This document shows, in pieces, positions 26,236 through 39,700 of a DNA stretch of 64,000 bases. The stretch lies in contig CM059582.1 in assembly GCA_030407085.1 (NCBI GenBank), positions 53,643,001 to 53,707,000 of the forward strand, read 5' to 3'. Under the pieces are notes generated by a model. That model saw nothing but the letters and a program-made list of their open reading frames with translations, was not told where the DNA came from and did not search any database. Position 1 is the first letter of the stretch. Every line of letters begins with the position of its first letter. The position numbers were made by a program, and so were the translations under genes. This DNA comes from Trichopria drosophilae. Taxonomy: Eukaryota > Arthropoda > Insecta > Hymenoptera > Diapriidae.

Positions 26236-28459
26236 TGTTTATGATGTTACTAAAGTTTGGGAGAGAATTTGTCACCATTATTTTCTCAGTCATGAACGCA
26301 ACACAATTACCTAATTAATACTTTATTAAGAATGAGAATAATATGACAGTTACGTAAAATAGTAAAGATATATATTAATTATCTAGAATTATCTTAAACA
26401 TTAAGATTTTACCTTATTTCTCATAAATCACGTTTATATAATTTGATCATCATACTCTATGTCACGTACGATTAATTGAAATATCAGGGCTTATATTATC
26501 TGATTTGGTATATGGCTTTAAAATTATACTCCCGATGCCTAATTTAAACTTGTCACCATGATACTCAATCCCCCGAGAGGCTTTATATCCTTCACCAAAA
26601 CTGATCGAAACATCCATTACCCCTCGCGTAATTAATGGGTAGAACCGGAAACTTGAGTAAAATTTTGACTTCCCATGAAAGTTAATTAATTAGTATTGTT
26701 TACAAATACACACTAAAATTAGTAATTAAATACGTGGTTTAATACAATTACTATTCTTTAAATACAGGGGAAATCATTTTTGTCCACTTAACTAAATATT
26801 CTGCAAATCTGAAAAACTTAATTTTTTACTTGAATAAATGAAAAACATCGTGTTACAAAACTAAGTTGACATTTGCGTATTCCAAAATGTATATGTTTCA
26901 TGAATCTGAGTAAGAAAAGCGTAAAAAATTATTTTTATCTAGTGGTACATATTTCAAGTATAGGGCGTCAATGAAAGCTTACATCTTGAACTTCAGATTC
27001 AAGAATCGAAAGACCATGTCAATTGAGAGGATAACTTCACTAATTAATTAACATAAATATGTAAGGTGAATAAAAAAATTTGTTGGCTTCATTATTTTTA
27101 TTAACGTGTTTGAAATAGTTTCAGTTGATTTGTGATTAATTACATAAATAAATATATAAAACATATGAAATTTATTTAATCAACACTGGCACATAAATGA
27201 CTAACTTATAATAAAATATTATTCATATGATCGACTCAAAAGCCAACTTCTACAACAGGAATCACAGGCGCCTTTTGTGACATTGTTAACGTCCCGAAAA
27301 AACCAAACTAATTTCACATTCGCTCGCTGATTCATATTCAAATTTCTGTTACAAGATTCGTAATTTTCCAATACTGTTGCATTATTTGTCTATCTGTTGC
27401 AGGTTTCGTAAAATTCTGTTACTCCGCTTACATAAAAGGATCAGAATTTTCTGAAAGTTTTTAACAGTGTTTAGTACAGAAACCAAAAAGAGTTTTGAAA
27501 TAAATATCGACTTTTCTTAAGCCAAGTGTAAAATAAATTGTATATAAATATTTAATTGGTGAAAAATATTAAATATTTATTCAAATCAGCGTTGTATTAA
27601 TGCAGTTGGTCGTTTGAATTAAATTTTCATTTGAATCTACCCATTTAATGTAATGTAGAAAATTAGTGCTTATCTTAATATTAGAGAATTTACGAAGATT
27701 ATCTTTAATACTTGCCGTTTTGAAATTCATAAATGAATACGCAGATATTTAATCAGGTCTCAGGTTCATTGCAATATTTCTAATGTCCGGGCTACATATG
27801 ATTTAACGTGTCCTTTAATGCTGAAGCATTGAATAAAGTAGTCCGAGCGGCAAAACCGGTTCGAATTACGTCTATTCGATCTCCTGATTTATATGATCGT
27901 ATATATGAACATGCCAGTAAACTTTAAAATTCTAGAGATCTATTGCATGAATTAAAAGAATTTTCTGGGTCAAACGGTTTTAATAAAGCAAATTTAAATA
28001 TTCTTAAACGCATCCGTGAATATTTATTAATAAGAAATTCATTTATTTAATGCACGCAAACATTACTACGCGAAATCAGACTCGAAACACATTTTTCGAA
28101 ATAATGTCAATCTACAAATAGGTTAGGCTCTTATATACTTTCTGAAAGAAATTTAGAAGAAAATAAATTTTGCGAAATTGATTTCGAAAACTCCGTTACC
28201 CTGAAAACTCGTTCTTACGAAATTTGTTGAGAATATAACTTTCCACCGAAAACGAACAAAGAAAACTAGATACAAAGGCTTAAAGGATATTTTTTACATT
28301 ACCGTGTTATACATTAAAACTTGTGTAGAATGTACATTATCCAAGTTTTAGTACATTTAAGTAATTGCATCTAGTTACATTCTTAGAATATAACTCGAAC
28401 ATTGTTTATTACAATATTTATCATAATACTGCATATTTTAGCATATTTACTTTTTTATC

Positions 28460-28525
28460 AATATTAATCAAACTGTTGTTTTCTAATATTGGTCAAACTA
28501 TTTAATATTAGTCAAACTGTTATTG
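28460..28525 (+). repeat. Three short AATATTnGTCAAACT repeats
   Basis: AATATTAATCAAACTGTT (28460), AATATTGGTCAAACTATT (28485) and AATATTAGTCAAACTGTT (28504) recur at irregular spacing of 25 and 19 bp. Confidence 0.6.
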
Positions 28526-28684
28526 CTTCACTAATTTGTTATTGTCAATCTATTGTTATTTATTGTTTTTCTACTATTTTTGGCTCGAACCGCATTTTTG
28601 TAAAATTTTGTTTTTATTCCATTATTATGAACGACCCTATCTATCAGATATAATCGAACATTTAAATTAATTACTAAACGTTTC

Positions 28685-28800
28685 CAAACAACACAATCCG
28701 TCCCGGGATGCCCTGAGAAGCTCCTGACGACGTCCAAATGTCCGCTTTTGGTTCTCGGGAGCTCCTCAAAAGCTCCTGGGGATATCCTGAGACGTGCTTG
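28685..28800. repeat. GC-richer AGCTCCTG-rich block
   Basis: GAAGCTCCTGACG, GGAGCTCCTCAAA and AAAGCTCCTGGGG recur between CCCGGGATGCCCTGAG and GGGGATATCCTGAGACG. Repetitive and non-coding. Confidence 0.4.
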
Positions 28801-30409
28801 TATTGTTTCGGTTAACGTTACATTAACAGAAGCTTCTAATACGACAATTTTCTTTAGTAGTTACCTATAATATTAAGTATAATTTTGAATAAATTTATAA
28901 AATTTATTTGAAACTTGAATGACGTATTGAGTTCAGCTACTTCTATTGTTGATGCATTTAAATTTTGTGTTAGGGTACTAAAAAACCGTGTGTCCATTTC
29001 ATTTTAACAATTTCTGCGGTAGATAAATGGCATTTTTCCTCGAATGTTACAGTGTAGCTATTAAGTTGTTAAATTTTTGCTAGAGTTGAATAGCAATATT
29101 TATTTTAATGAATTCTGCTAATAAACCAAGTAATATATAATAACGAATTCCCTTTGAATCAAATGTAATGAGTAATTCAATCAACATTTGAATTCAAGAT
29201 GCAAAACGAATTTTGTTATGTGTATAAATAGCTCAATTTGAATTTATCAAAATCAATTTAAAAGTCGAAGTAACTGATTTTTAATCACTAGCTCCAACTG
29301 AGTAGATGGTTCAATATGAGACTATTATATTGTCTTTTAATAGGACTACCTGATCCCTTTTTGGTACAATTTGCTACAATTAATTTAGCCGATAAAAAGT
29401 TACAGATCTGACTACACCTGAAAAAAGAAAATCCAGTTTTACAAAAATCTTCGAAATCGATATGTGCAGGGGCAACATCCCACTCTTCGCAAATATATAA
29501 TTATTCAAGCTATGAGAGGACTGTGTCCAAAGTGCCCCCTCCCGCACACTTTTTATTACATTGCAATCTAACCTCCATCCCGGCGGTTATGGTGAACAGT
29601 TAAACCTACATGACATTTTTGTTTATTGTAACTGTACATCATTAACGTCGTTGTCTATTCAATTAGCTGTAGTTGATTATCCTTTAAATAGGTACGCCTC
29701 TCCCACTTAAGGACACTGATGTGCTATCACCCATGCGTGGGGAAACGAAGAAGCTTAAAGGAAACAAGAGGGGGGGAAGACAGACTGAGAGCAAAAGTGG
29801 GTTAAATCCTATGCTTATACACAGGTGTTTCTGTTAAAAGTTATTTCTGTTAAAGTCATTTCTCCTCTCAGCCTGTCGTGTGTGAGGTAGGGCATATGTG
29901 GCCCTATAGGATATGTATAACAGATATAATACAGGTTGAATAAATTAAGTTGTCTGCTCCGGTTGTGTTTGATGTTAAAAAATACAAAAAACATGTCAAG
30001 GACCTCTTTCGTAGTGAATTTAAAGACGATGTATTTTTATTTGAAGAATTTTTTCGCTTCTCTTTGCTTTTCGAAATAAATGAGAAAACATTTTGTTATG
30101 TATTCATTTTTTATCAGATTCATCCGAATATAGCATATACTCATCTAAAATACGTGTACAAATATCATAGACAAAGATATATTATCAGATTTAGAATAAT
30201 TTGGCAAAAATATTTCCTTCATCAACTGAAGAGCAGGCTGTCAACAGGATGTGTTCCTGCCCTGTTAATTTGCAACCCTTTCAGGTTATGAAGACATTCA
30301 AAGAAATTGCAACTGGCTTTGCGTCCAATGCAGGATATTTGTAGAAATTAAAAAAAACCGTTTGTCATTGTGAAGGTATCTTATCTAGGCATCCTATTAC
30401 ATTCCGAGA

Positions 30410-30770
30410 TAATACTAAAGTTTATGACGTCGCACCCAGTCTAGACCGCAAGGATTATCAAGAAAGTTCGTCCCGGGTTAGGAGTGACCGACCGATGTAG
30501 GAGAGACATCTTAGCACGTTTAATGGCGCAGGTTTCGTAGCGAGAACTCGTAAAACCGCCTGTCTGAGATCAGACGTCGGCTTTCGTAGTCAGGCGTGGG
30601 CGTCGGTCTCGTCGTGGCAGCTTCCTTTCGCCTTGCGGGAACCCCATAGTGATACTTAACCATACCGGAAGTACACGCGCCATCGAGAGGATGTCACAAT
30701 TAATGTTGACCAAACTCGTTAGAGTGTTTCCTTTTTTTCCTGGCTCGTTTCATCAGATGAAATTCATCAG
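30410..30770. other. CpG-rich island, no gene recognised
   Basis: Dense CpG (GTCGGTCTCGTCGTGG, CCGGGTTAGGAGTGACCGACCG) interrupts AT-rich DNA. No long frame. It could be a promoter or untranslated first exon of an unseen transcript. Confidence 0.3.
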
Positions 30771-31852
30771 GAAAAGGCAAAAGGGGCCGAGATCGAAGGA
30801 GAAGTGAAAAAGAGCACTCCGCAAGTCTTACGCTTATTTAGTTGTTCTTATTGTCTCCTTTGTCTCTAGCAGACACGACTCGAACAAACATCCCTATGTA
30901 CCAACCAGTAGGTTCAAGGAGTATCTTTGAAAACTCCGTTGTTTACCATTACTAGAAAGTCATTTCACACCTGGCTTATCACAGCGAAACGTTTTCCGAC
31001 TGTTTCTGTATACTGTCGACGGTTTCAAGGAACACAATTGGCACTTAGTGTTTTGGTTTCTTTGAATTAGTAATATTTGGTCCATCACTTATTAGAGCAT
31101 GTATACCTTGAAGCGCTGTTTGATGAAACGGGAAGATTCTTAATTCATTTTTCTAAAGCACTTATTTTGATGTAGGTAAAATTAGATAGCAATAAACATT
31201 TAATAACCAAAGGTAGTACTGGCAGTGAGTATTGGGTCAGTATTGGTCTGCTCTGGCGGTCAGTACGTCATATGTACTGGCACCTAACACTGAGTCATAT
31301 AATCCGTACGAGCTGGCAATACTGGTAATTGATGTACACAGAAAACAAGGACTAGATTTTAAACGAAAATTATTTGTACAGACTAACCACAATTCCATAA
31401 CTTTTGGGCTCATTACAAAAAACAACGAAAGCAAATGTCTAGCATTAGGGTTTGAACTCCAATTTAAACTTTCTGGAACAGTTCCTTGACTTATTGACTT
31501 TGGTTATTTTCTGTAGTCTTTATTCGCCAATTATATATCCTCCTATTTAAATGGAGATTTGACCACGAAAATAAAATAATGAAAACGAAATTTGCCATAC
31601 AATCTCCTCTCAGTGTGCGTAATGGCTCGTCGAATTTCCTTTCCTCATATGTCGATGATTTTCAACAATATCTTCAAATCGGAATAACATTTAATGGTTA
31701 AGTTGAGAAAAATATTGAGAAAACTTGAATTTATTGTTACGTGGACTATCCTTTTAAATTTAAAAAGTTTTGTTAGAAAGATATTCCTTAAGCGCGTCTA
31801 TTTTTCTGCCACAAACATAAGACTAAAAAAGAAAGCAGAATTTAAGGTAAGC

Positions 31853-31903
31853 TCTCGCTTATTCGACACTTCGCATATTCGGCAACCTCGCTTGTTCGAC
31901 AAT
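31853..31903 (+). repeat. Three degenerate CTCGCTTATTCGACA repeats
   Basis: CTCGCTTATTCGACA, CTTCGCATATTCGGCAA and CTCGCTTGTTCGACAA follow in tandem at a spacing of about 17 bp. No gene is associated. Confidence 0.6.
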
Positions 31904-34900
31904 GCCGAACCTCTGTAGTTAGACAGTGGGCGGCGATTTCTTCCGTTTACACATCAAATAATTAGGTATGAATGAGAAGATAATATCATCCGTAAAGCAT
32001 TAATAAATATATCAGCTCATTCGCTTCTCGGTTTACTCCAAAAAGTGTTCGGTTAGCCTTATTTCATTGTTCTACATAAAACTAATCTGGATGAAGAAAT
32101 AGACTCCACAGTTTCGGTTCTTTAAACGGAAAGTATACCTGATGTAAACTATCTCTACATTTTTATTCCGCAAAATGTAGTATTGGCCATTTTATTTCAT
32201 CTTAAAAAATTCCTATCATCTCTAATGGAATCTATATATTTCATGACCCAGTTCATTTATATTTGGTTGGTATATATTCGCCATCTTAATATATCATGCT
32301 AGGACCTGCTTACAGATTAAATCTTCTCGTCAAGCTTTTAGAACGTGCCCAAGGCACAATAATTCCGTCATTAAGAGACAATATATGTATTTTACCCAAT
32401 TAATAAATTGCTAATTTATAATGTGAATACAAAGATTTTACAAAATTATACATTTGTTTAGGTTTATATTTACTTCACTTATGCTTAAGAGCCTTGAAAA
32501 GTGTATAGAAATGTTAATATCCATTTTATGGCGATAACAGCAAATAAATGGACTGCATATTAATTGTATCAACATTATTATGTGGACATATTATACATAT
32601 AAATTCAACTTAATAAGGGTAGTTTTATTTATTAGTGAGGTAGAAATGTAGTTGTTAATTAAAGTTTACTAACTTTTATTATATTTAGACAAAAGTTTAG
32701 TCACCCAAATCATTTAAGGATATCAAAACTTTTCTTTCGCAATAGATGAGAATTAATCAAAATATTGCTTTTAAAGTGTTTATTTGTCAGATCTAATACA
32801 GTGTTCCAGATAATCGGGAATTCTTCGTATTGATTTAGAATACGTGAGAACTTAAGTTCGAGTCTTTGGTCACTTTGTCCCTTAGTGTAGGGTGCTGTTT
32901 GGAAAGAGGACGATCTATCTCCAGTCTCTGCTACTACGTTCCTTTGCGTGTGTAAGAAATATATGACAGTCAAAATTGCACGTACTTCTGTTAGTTCCCC
33001 TTACAAATGTCTGTAGTTACAAAATACGTTTGTTCATGAAGTGATGAAAGCTTTTTTACTAAAAAGTAGATCACGTTTCACCGAAAAGGATATTGTAAAT
33101 GCTCCCATAGTTATAAATTATTGTTTTTAGATTCTCTGTTTATATAAAGCGTCGAATAAATATACATATATCGTACTCACCTAATACAAATAAATTATTA
33201 TCACTCGCAAATAGTTAAATTAATAATTAACAGAAGGCAGTTAATGTAAATGAATAACTTTATTCACATATGTATATCCTTTAAAATCACATCAAGTTGC
33301 ATTTAAAAGATATATTTTAACTCAGTATCAGTCTGAATAAAATGTTCAATAAAAGTAAAAGAATATTTTAATTTTTCTCATATTTCTATTCTTAAAATTC
33401 AAGAAATTCATCTATGTTTTATAGATATTAAAAAAAAATTTCGAGCGTTTAACATAAGTAAAGAAGATCTTAGTATATTTCCGTTATTATAATTAAGTGG
33501 ATAATTATAAATGTTGTAAACAATAATATTTTCTGTTTTTAAGTCGGAAACCCTTTTGCACAATTAAGAATTATTTGTAAGCGTGTTGAAAAAATATTAG
33601 ATTTAACAATGTTGGTAATAGTGGACAATTTTTAGGATTTTTAAAAATTAATTTAAAAAAATTAGGGTCAAAATTGCAAGATTAAATGCTCCAGGACTCA
33701 CCTACAATAAAAGTAACTTTTTATTATTAAAGAGACTAACAGTAGTTATACAGACGGTGCACATCTGGTTGCTAATCATTAAGGCGTTTGGGGTCTGAAT
33801 GAAATCAACGACGTCTCTCATTGTAGCAGTTTTTTATTTTAATTATTTTAAATCTTACAATAAGAAGATTATTTTACATATAAGTTGATTATGCAATATG
33901 AAGGATTTATACATTCTCATAAAATATTTTCCTAATGTTCGGTTATTACTACCAACTGAGTTAGTTTATACTCCATAAAGAAAGAATTTTTACTCCAACA
34001 AGATTTTAGAGCGCGAGTTATTGGAATTCTTGTACGTATAAATAAACTATTTTCTCGATTGATATGCTGATTTGAAAGCACCATAATTTTTTAAAAGTGA
34101 GTTTATGTCACTTTATTCATGAATAACCTCCAAAACAAACAATCACTTCAAACATATAAGGCGTTGTAGAACGATCTATATATTTAAAATATAGAATAAA
34201 GTAGCATTAACAACTGATTATGTAGACATAAAATCAATATAGAATCAATGTAGAAGCAAATTTCAAATATTTTACAATGATGAAGGAATTTAGTTAAAAC
34301 TTATTGTTAACCATCTATTATTAACATTCAACCAACTTTGATATATTATTCCTCAAAATTTAATGCCCTTTTAATAACATCATTATATCTTCAACTTCGT
34401 ACTTCGGAATATAAACTTTCCATTGTTCTACGAACACGAATATGGTCCCCGATCGTTGATGCACGTCACGTATCCTATGCGTAGTCGTTGTGCGAATTTC
34501 AAGATCATTATAATGAATTCACTAATAGCTTAACTTCTGATGCCACCGAGATTATGCAGATATCAGTCACGTTTTAATACTTACGTTATGAATCTTACCG
34601 CCTAGCGTTGAAAACATAGAAACTATTACGTATAGAATATCTTAGAAAATAAATAAACCAATATGAAATTACGCATCAATATGATGTCCAATAAAGTTTT
34701 TTAATTTACTGCATATTGCTCGGATTCAAGGAAGGAAAATATGAATAATAAACATGAAAAACGATTTCAAGACTTCTAGAAAATATACACAATAAATTAA
34801 TAAGAGCACCAGACATATTTCAATAATTAAATGAGGCACATGAAGACTAACAGAGAACTTATTAGATCCTTTAGCACATACAGATTATTATATTTTTATC

Positions 34901-35176
34901 GATTTTCGACGCTATTACATAAAATGTAGAGGTAGTTCAATGTTCTCAAATTCTTAATCACGATCTAATATATATTAGATTTTATGTATGAACGGTTATA
35001 GTAAATTACGTATTTTGTAATTTCCTATTTAATTGCATTTTAAAAAAGGAATAATTTACCTCAATTTCGGAAATAAAGTTATTAAAAATACTTAAAGGAA
35101 ACTACTTTATAAAGGTATGAAAGCAACTATCGTCGATGAAAATATTTTGAATTAGTGCAGATATATATATATATAT

Positions 35177-35984
35177 GGGGCATTCTTTGTGAAAAAAGCC
35201 ACCCCACCTGTCTAAAAATCAGAAACACCTACTTAGGTCTATTTAGGCTCAAATTGTAGCTTAGAGTGTGTAGTTTCAAAAAATCACCGGTACTTTCCGA
35301 AAAACAAAATGGCATGTTGCAATATGGCGCCCGGAATGCGTGAAGCACGAACCGACATTATGTATTTCGGTAAAAATTCATTCACAAGAACAAAGAAAAC
35401 ATTTTTTTAATGCATATCGTACATTATTGTGTGCACTTTGCATACGTATATTACACATTCAGAAATTCAATATGTCCGATTCAATATGGCGGACGGAATT
35501 TAAAATTTATCATTTTAATTAGAAAAATACTCGGTCTTATAGTAAATTAAATTAGAAAAAGAAAACCTCTACTGCAATTTCTCGAAATTATGCATGTTTC
35601 TCGTGACAATAATTTATGAACAGATACAATTTCACTGTTACCGCATCTTTTCTAATTAAAATGATAAATTTTAAATTCCGTCCGCCATATTGAATTTCTG
35701 AATGTGTAATATACGTATGCAAAGTGCACACAATAATGTACGATATACATAAAAAAAAATGTTTTCTTTGTTCTTGTGAATGAATTTTTACCGAAATACA
35801 TAATGTCGGTTCGTGCTTCACGCATTCCGGGCGCCATATTGCAACATGCCATTTTGTTTTTCGGAAAGTACCGGTGATTTTTTGAAACTACACACTCTAA
35901 GCTACAATTTGAGCCCAAATAGACCTAAGTAGGTGTTTCTGATTTTTAGACAGGTGGGGTGGCTTTTTTCACAAAGAATGCCCC
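35177..35984. mobile_element. Long-TIR foldback element (GGGGCATTC...GAATGCCCC)
   Basis: Arms 35177-35526 and 35648-35984 are near-perfect reverse complements, separated by a 121 bp unique loop. The left arm is 13 bp longer because of a short extra segment around TGTCCGATTCAATA near 35473. Both termini abut (TA)n runs (TATATAT on each side), which fits TA target preference but hides the exact duplication. The frames it contains appear twice in opposite orientation and are not genes. There is no transposase, so it is non-autonomous. Confidence 0.88.
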
Positions 35985-36454
35985 ATATATATATATAACT
36001 AAATTAAATTAAACAATTTTGTATAAATGTTATTATCTTTTACATATTCCTTTTCATTGCACATGCCAAGTTTTTTCCCTATTCATTATTATTGCTAATA
36101 TTAACTTGCAATTACCTCTAATTATATAATTACACAGGCCCAAAAAAAAGTGTGTTGTGCTGGGTATGGACCCCACTATACCCATGTATTTTGACCGCGA
36201 ATTTTAAAAAAAAATATAGGGGTAGGTGGACTAATTTCAGAGGTAACCTTAAAACACCGTTAAAAGTCACGTATTTTAGTAGCTTATAAGTATAACGCAT
36301 ATGATTAATATTAAGTTACAACCGCATTAGCCTCATTATTTTGTTGTGCTGAATACGATTTTGCTGAAAAAAATTGTAGTTCGTGGGATAATTACGATTC
36401 TGCAAAGAAAAAACTTCAAAAGAGAACGTAGTAACAGCCAGATGCGGCAATTCT

Positions 36455-36715
36455 TTGGACTTATCTTGTATAAAATTCTTCTTCCCCCTCTTCAGTAAAG
36501 TTTTCAGTAAAGTTTTCAGTAAAGTTTCCGGGGCCAAATTAAAAGAGCGTATTTTTGATGGGCTACAAATTCGCAAATTATGTGAGGACAATATTTTTGT
36601 GGCGAAAATAGATGATCTGGAAAGAGCTATGCAGATTAGTTTCAAAGATGCTGTAACTATATTTTGTTATTTAACCCCTATATTTGGTCCATCACTTCCA
36701 ATATTACAATTTTGA
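36455..36715 (+). pseudogene. Fragment of a multicopy arthropod ORF family (GxKLKxxIFxGxQIRKL type)
   Basis: From about 36530 the frame reads G-A-K-L-K-E-R-I-F-D-G-L-Q-I-R-K-L, then a D/E-x2-F block and S-F-K-D-A-V. I recall this pattern (A-K-x-K-E-G-I-F-V-G-P-Q-I-R-K-L ... S-F-K-x-V-V) from a family of many-copy uncharacterised arthropod proteins, probably spread by mobile elements. The conserved part ends after about 45 residues. The upstream part is replaced by low-complexity sequence, including a 12 bp triplication. It is a remnant rather than a working gene; the family call rests on memory of the motif only. Confidence 0.5.
36491..36526 (+). repeat. Perfect 3 x 12-bp tandem repeat
   Basis: TTCAGTAAAGTT occurs three times in perfect register (36491-36502, 36503-36514, 36515-36526), within and in frame with the pseudogene fragment. 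Confidence 0.95.
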
Positions 36716-39700
36716 TGTCATATTTATATTTAGCCAGACAAGAAACATAAATGTACCTTACTCCATGAGATTCCAGGGCTCTCTTTGTCAACACTACAAT
36801 GTAGAATGTAGTACAATTCGCCTTCTGCAGCTTTTTTAACTTTTCAAACAGTTTTTTCGTTATAGAAGCGGAATTATACCACGACCATCATTTTTGTCAT
36901 AAAAATCATGGTCAGCACAACAAAATATATGGACCCACTATGACTCAACTTGATATTAATGCTTCTTAGACCGGGTCGTTCCAGTGAAAACGTGACAATC
37001 GTAAGCAGGTGTGAAGATCCAAATTTATCAGTTTTTCAACGTACTCAACAATTGTGGTTGTCCACAACGACCACATAGTGAATTTTTTGTAAGGATTTGG
37101 CGCTGAAGCCTTACAAAGTGCAGCTGGTGCAAGAACTGAAACCGGCCGACCATTCACTTAGCCGTGGATTCTCTGAATTCATTCAAGAACAACCCGCAGG
37201 TTTTTTTTAAAAATCATTTTTTCCGATGTCTATTTTCATTTGTTACGTCAACAGGAAAAATTTCCGTATTTAGGCTTTTGCTAACCTCAGACCAATTGTT
37301 GAATAGCCTTTGAATGTTGAACGTATCGCTGTATGATGCGCTCTGTGGTCTGAACGCATGATTGGAGCATTTTTTTTAAGTCGGCTGGAAATGTAGTTAC
37401 AGTGAATAGATCACGACATCGAGAAATATTAACAACTAAATGTTGGTCTATTGTTGCTGATATGGATGTCATTGAGCAGTGGTTTCAACAGGATGTTACC
37501 ACTTCGGTTGGCCTAGTTAGATTAGCTTAGATCAATTTACTAATTTTTTACGGTAATATTTTTATTTTCAGTATATTTGAAAACATCTGCGAATATATTT
37601 ACATGTATGATATTCATTTGTTTAGACTACATTATGAATATGAATCCGGATTCGAGTAAAAAAAGCTGAGTTTTTCAAGAATTCCTTTGAAAAATGATTA
37701 ATTTATTCATCTCAGAGCCATCTTTGCAATTTGTTAACGATCCTGCCATTGCAGCCGTTTATAGAATCAGAAACGCACAGTAAAATTCTCTGGAAGTCGA
37801 CTGTTAAGAAACTGAGGTCGACTGTAATCGGCTTTCCGATGTCTTTCAGTCAACATTGGCAATTTCATGCTGTGTGGGCGCGTTCTTCTCAAAGGAGCGA
37901 GCAATACATTACAGTCAGTATTGAATAAAATAGTCGACCTGTTGCAGTCAACTAAATGCTAACTTTCTGCCTTCGGTGTTTAGTATTATTACTGTTACAA
38001 AAAATATAGCTAGGGTCTAAAATTAAATAATATTTAGTAATTACTTAAATATTCAATTATTAACAGCATAAATTTCTTACCATTAAAAGTTGATAGTTTT
38101 TGGTGCTTCTGTCCATTAGTACAGCCTTGCTAAAAAGAGACCATTCATCAATTAATTTATGATTTACGGCTAGTAAGAAAAAGCACCAACCGAACATTAT
38201 TTGCCTTATTTAATTCGAAGATATATTTGATTGAAAATGCTGATAAAATGGGATGATAACAATTTGCATTGTAGAAAACCAAAGTCGATACTTCAAACTA
38301 ACTTGACGAGGGTCGAGGTCAATGCCAAGGAATAGGAAAATATATTTGTTTCGATCGATACAAATTTATATTCCTTAGTTACATTACAAATATTACTTTC
38401 TTGGTACATTTATTAATTTTAATCTTTAAGGTCTTAATATATTTAAAACGACATGAATTTCCGCACCGAAGATAATTAGTTTCCTTCCGCAGGATGATAC
38501 AGATCGTCGAGGTTTATGAGCCGCAGGCTGTACTTGGATGATTGATGATTATCGGTGAAGGGATGTTTATGTGTTACCACGAATTCGGAACTGCGGATCA
38601 ATACCTACCTACAATTTCGTGACAAATCCTGGTGTTGAACTAATTCATAAATGGAACAAATTTCCATCACATTAAAGTTAATATATTTTGCATTTATTAT
38701 AAATTTGATTAAACGTTTTGAAATTGAAGCTAGTAAGAACGAACCATCTAATAAAAATTAAGATAAATTATAATTATAATTTTATACAATTGCAAAGAAA
38801 ATTACAAGGAAAATTACATAAAATCGCATAAAATAAAAACTGTTATAAAGGATTGCAAACGAAACACGAGTAATGTCTACTATCTATGCAAATTTTAATT
38901 TTCGGTTCTTCTGGGATTCAAAGATTTATGTACCTCAAGAATTAATGAATTTATACAATCTCATTAACATTTACGAACGTTGCAAAAAGTGCAGGAACAT
39001 TTGCAGCATTTTACCCAGTTAAAACAATTGGTAAAGTTAGCCGTATAGATTGTAACTCACTGGAGACATTTTTGGGAGAAAAAGAAGATTATTGGAAAGT
39101 GGAGATTAGGGTATAATATAGGAGACATTTCCATTTATTTACCTCCTGCGTTAGGAATCCTTCGAACAAGAATGTAGTAATCTTCCACGTACCACCAAAG
39201 GGAGTTATTGAAATGAGGTTTACTATCTGGAATTTAAAACGTTCTTTTTTTTGGCATGGTATTAAGCAATTTGTTTACTGGTGTAATTAAAAACAAATCA
39301 CACAAATAATTGAAATTTCCAAAATTTACTCTTTACATTTACGAACATCGTTGTACACTCTTGGGTAAGAATCCCGAGTTAAATCAGTGCATCGCGAAAG
39401 TACCCATTCGAACGTGTAATGAACGGCCATCACTGCAGAAGCTATCAATGGCATTGATTGGTCGCAACAATCAGCATTTACATTCCGGGGTCACACGTTT
39501 TCCAAATTACATGGCATATTTGGAGTGCATCGGTTCTGCTATTGTAATTGCTTTGGGTTCTCGTTGATCGTTAAATACGTAACATTTAGCCTTTCGAAAT
39601 GTCGCGTGTGCAGATAATTTCATTCCAATGGTCAATGATGGTATTTACATAGTATTTTCTACAGAATTAATTACTTTCGCATCCAATAAAGTTACTGTTA

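Larger units (their letters stand above)
24810..35160. other. AT-rich stretch without recognised gene
   Basis: Apart from the small repeats and the island near 30.5 kb listed separately, only chance frames occur. The 113-codon frame at 29950-30291 has no domain and no coding-like composition. Confidence 0.6.

Noticed and set aside
19135..26975. TTAACCCATTGACGCCC at 19.14 kb and GGGCGTCAATG at 26.96 kb as ends of a piggyBac-like element
   Set aside because: Only about 11 bp match, 7.8 kb apart, no TTAA at the second site and no transposase between.
27835..27880. GGTTCGAATTA resembling a tRNA B box
   Set aside because: No matching A box, acceptor stem or cloverleaf around it.
29950..30291. 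113-codon + strand frame
   Set aside because: Aromatic and Lys-rich as expected for AT-rich chance frames; no domain, no promoter, no splice context.
35340..35918. Matching frames on opposite strands (starting MKHEPTLCIS)
   Set aside because: They mirror each other because they lie in the two arms of the foldback element.
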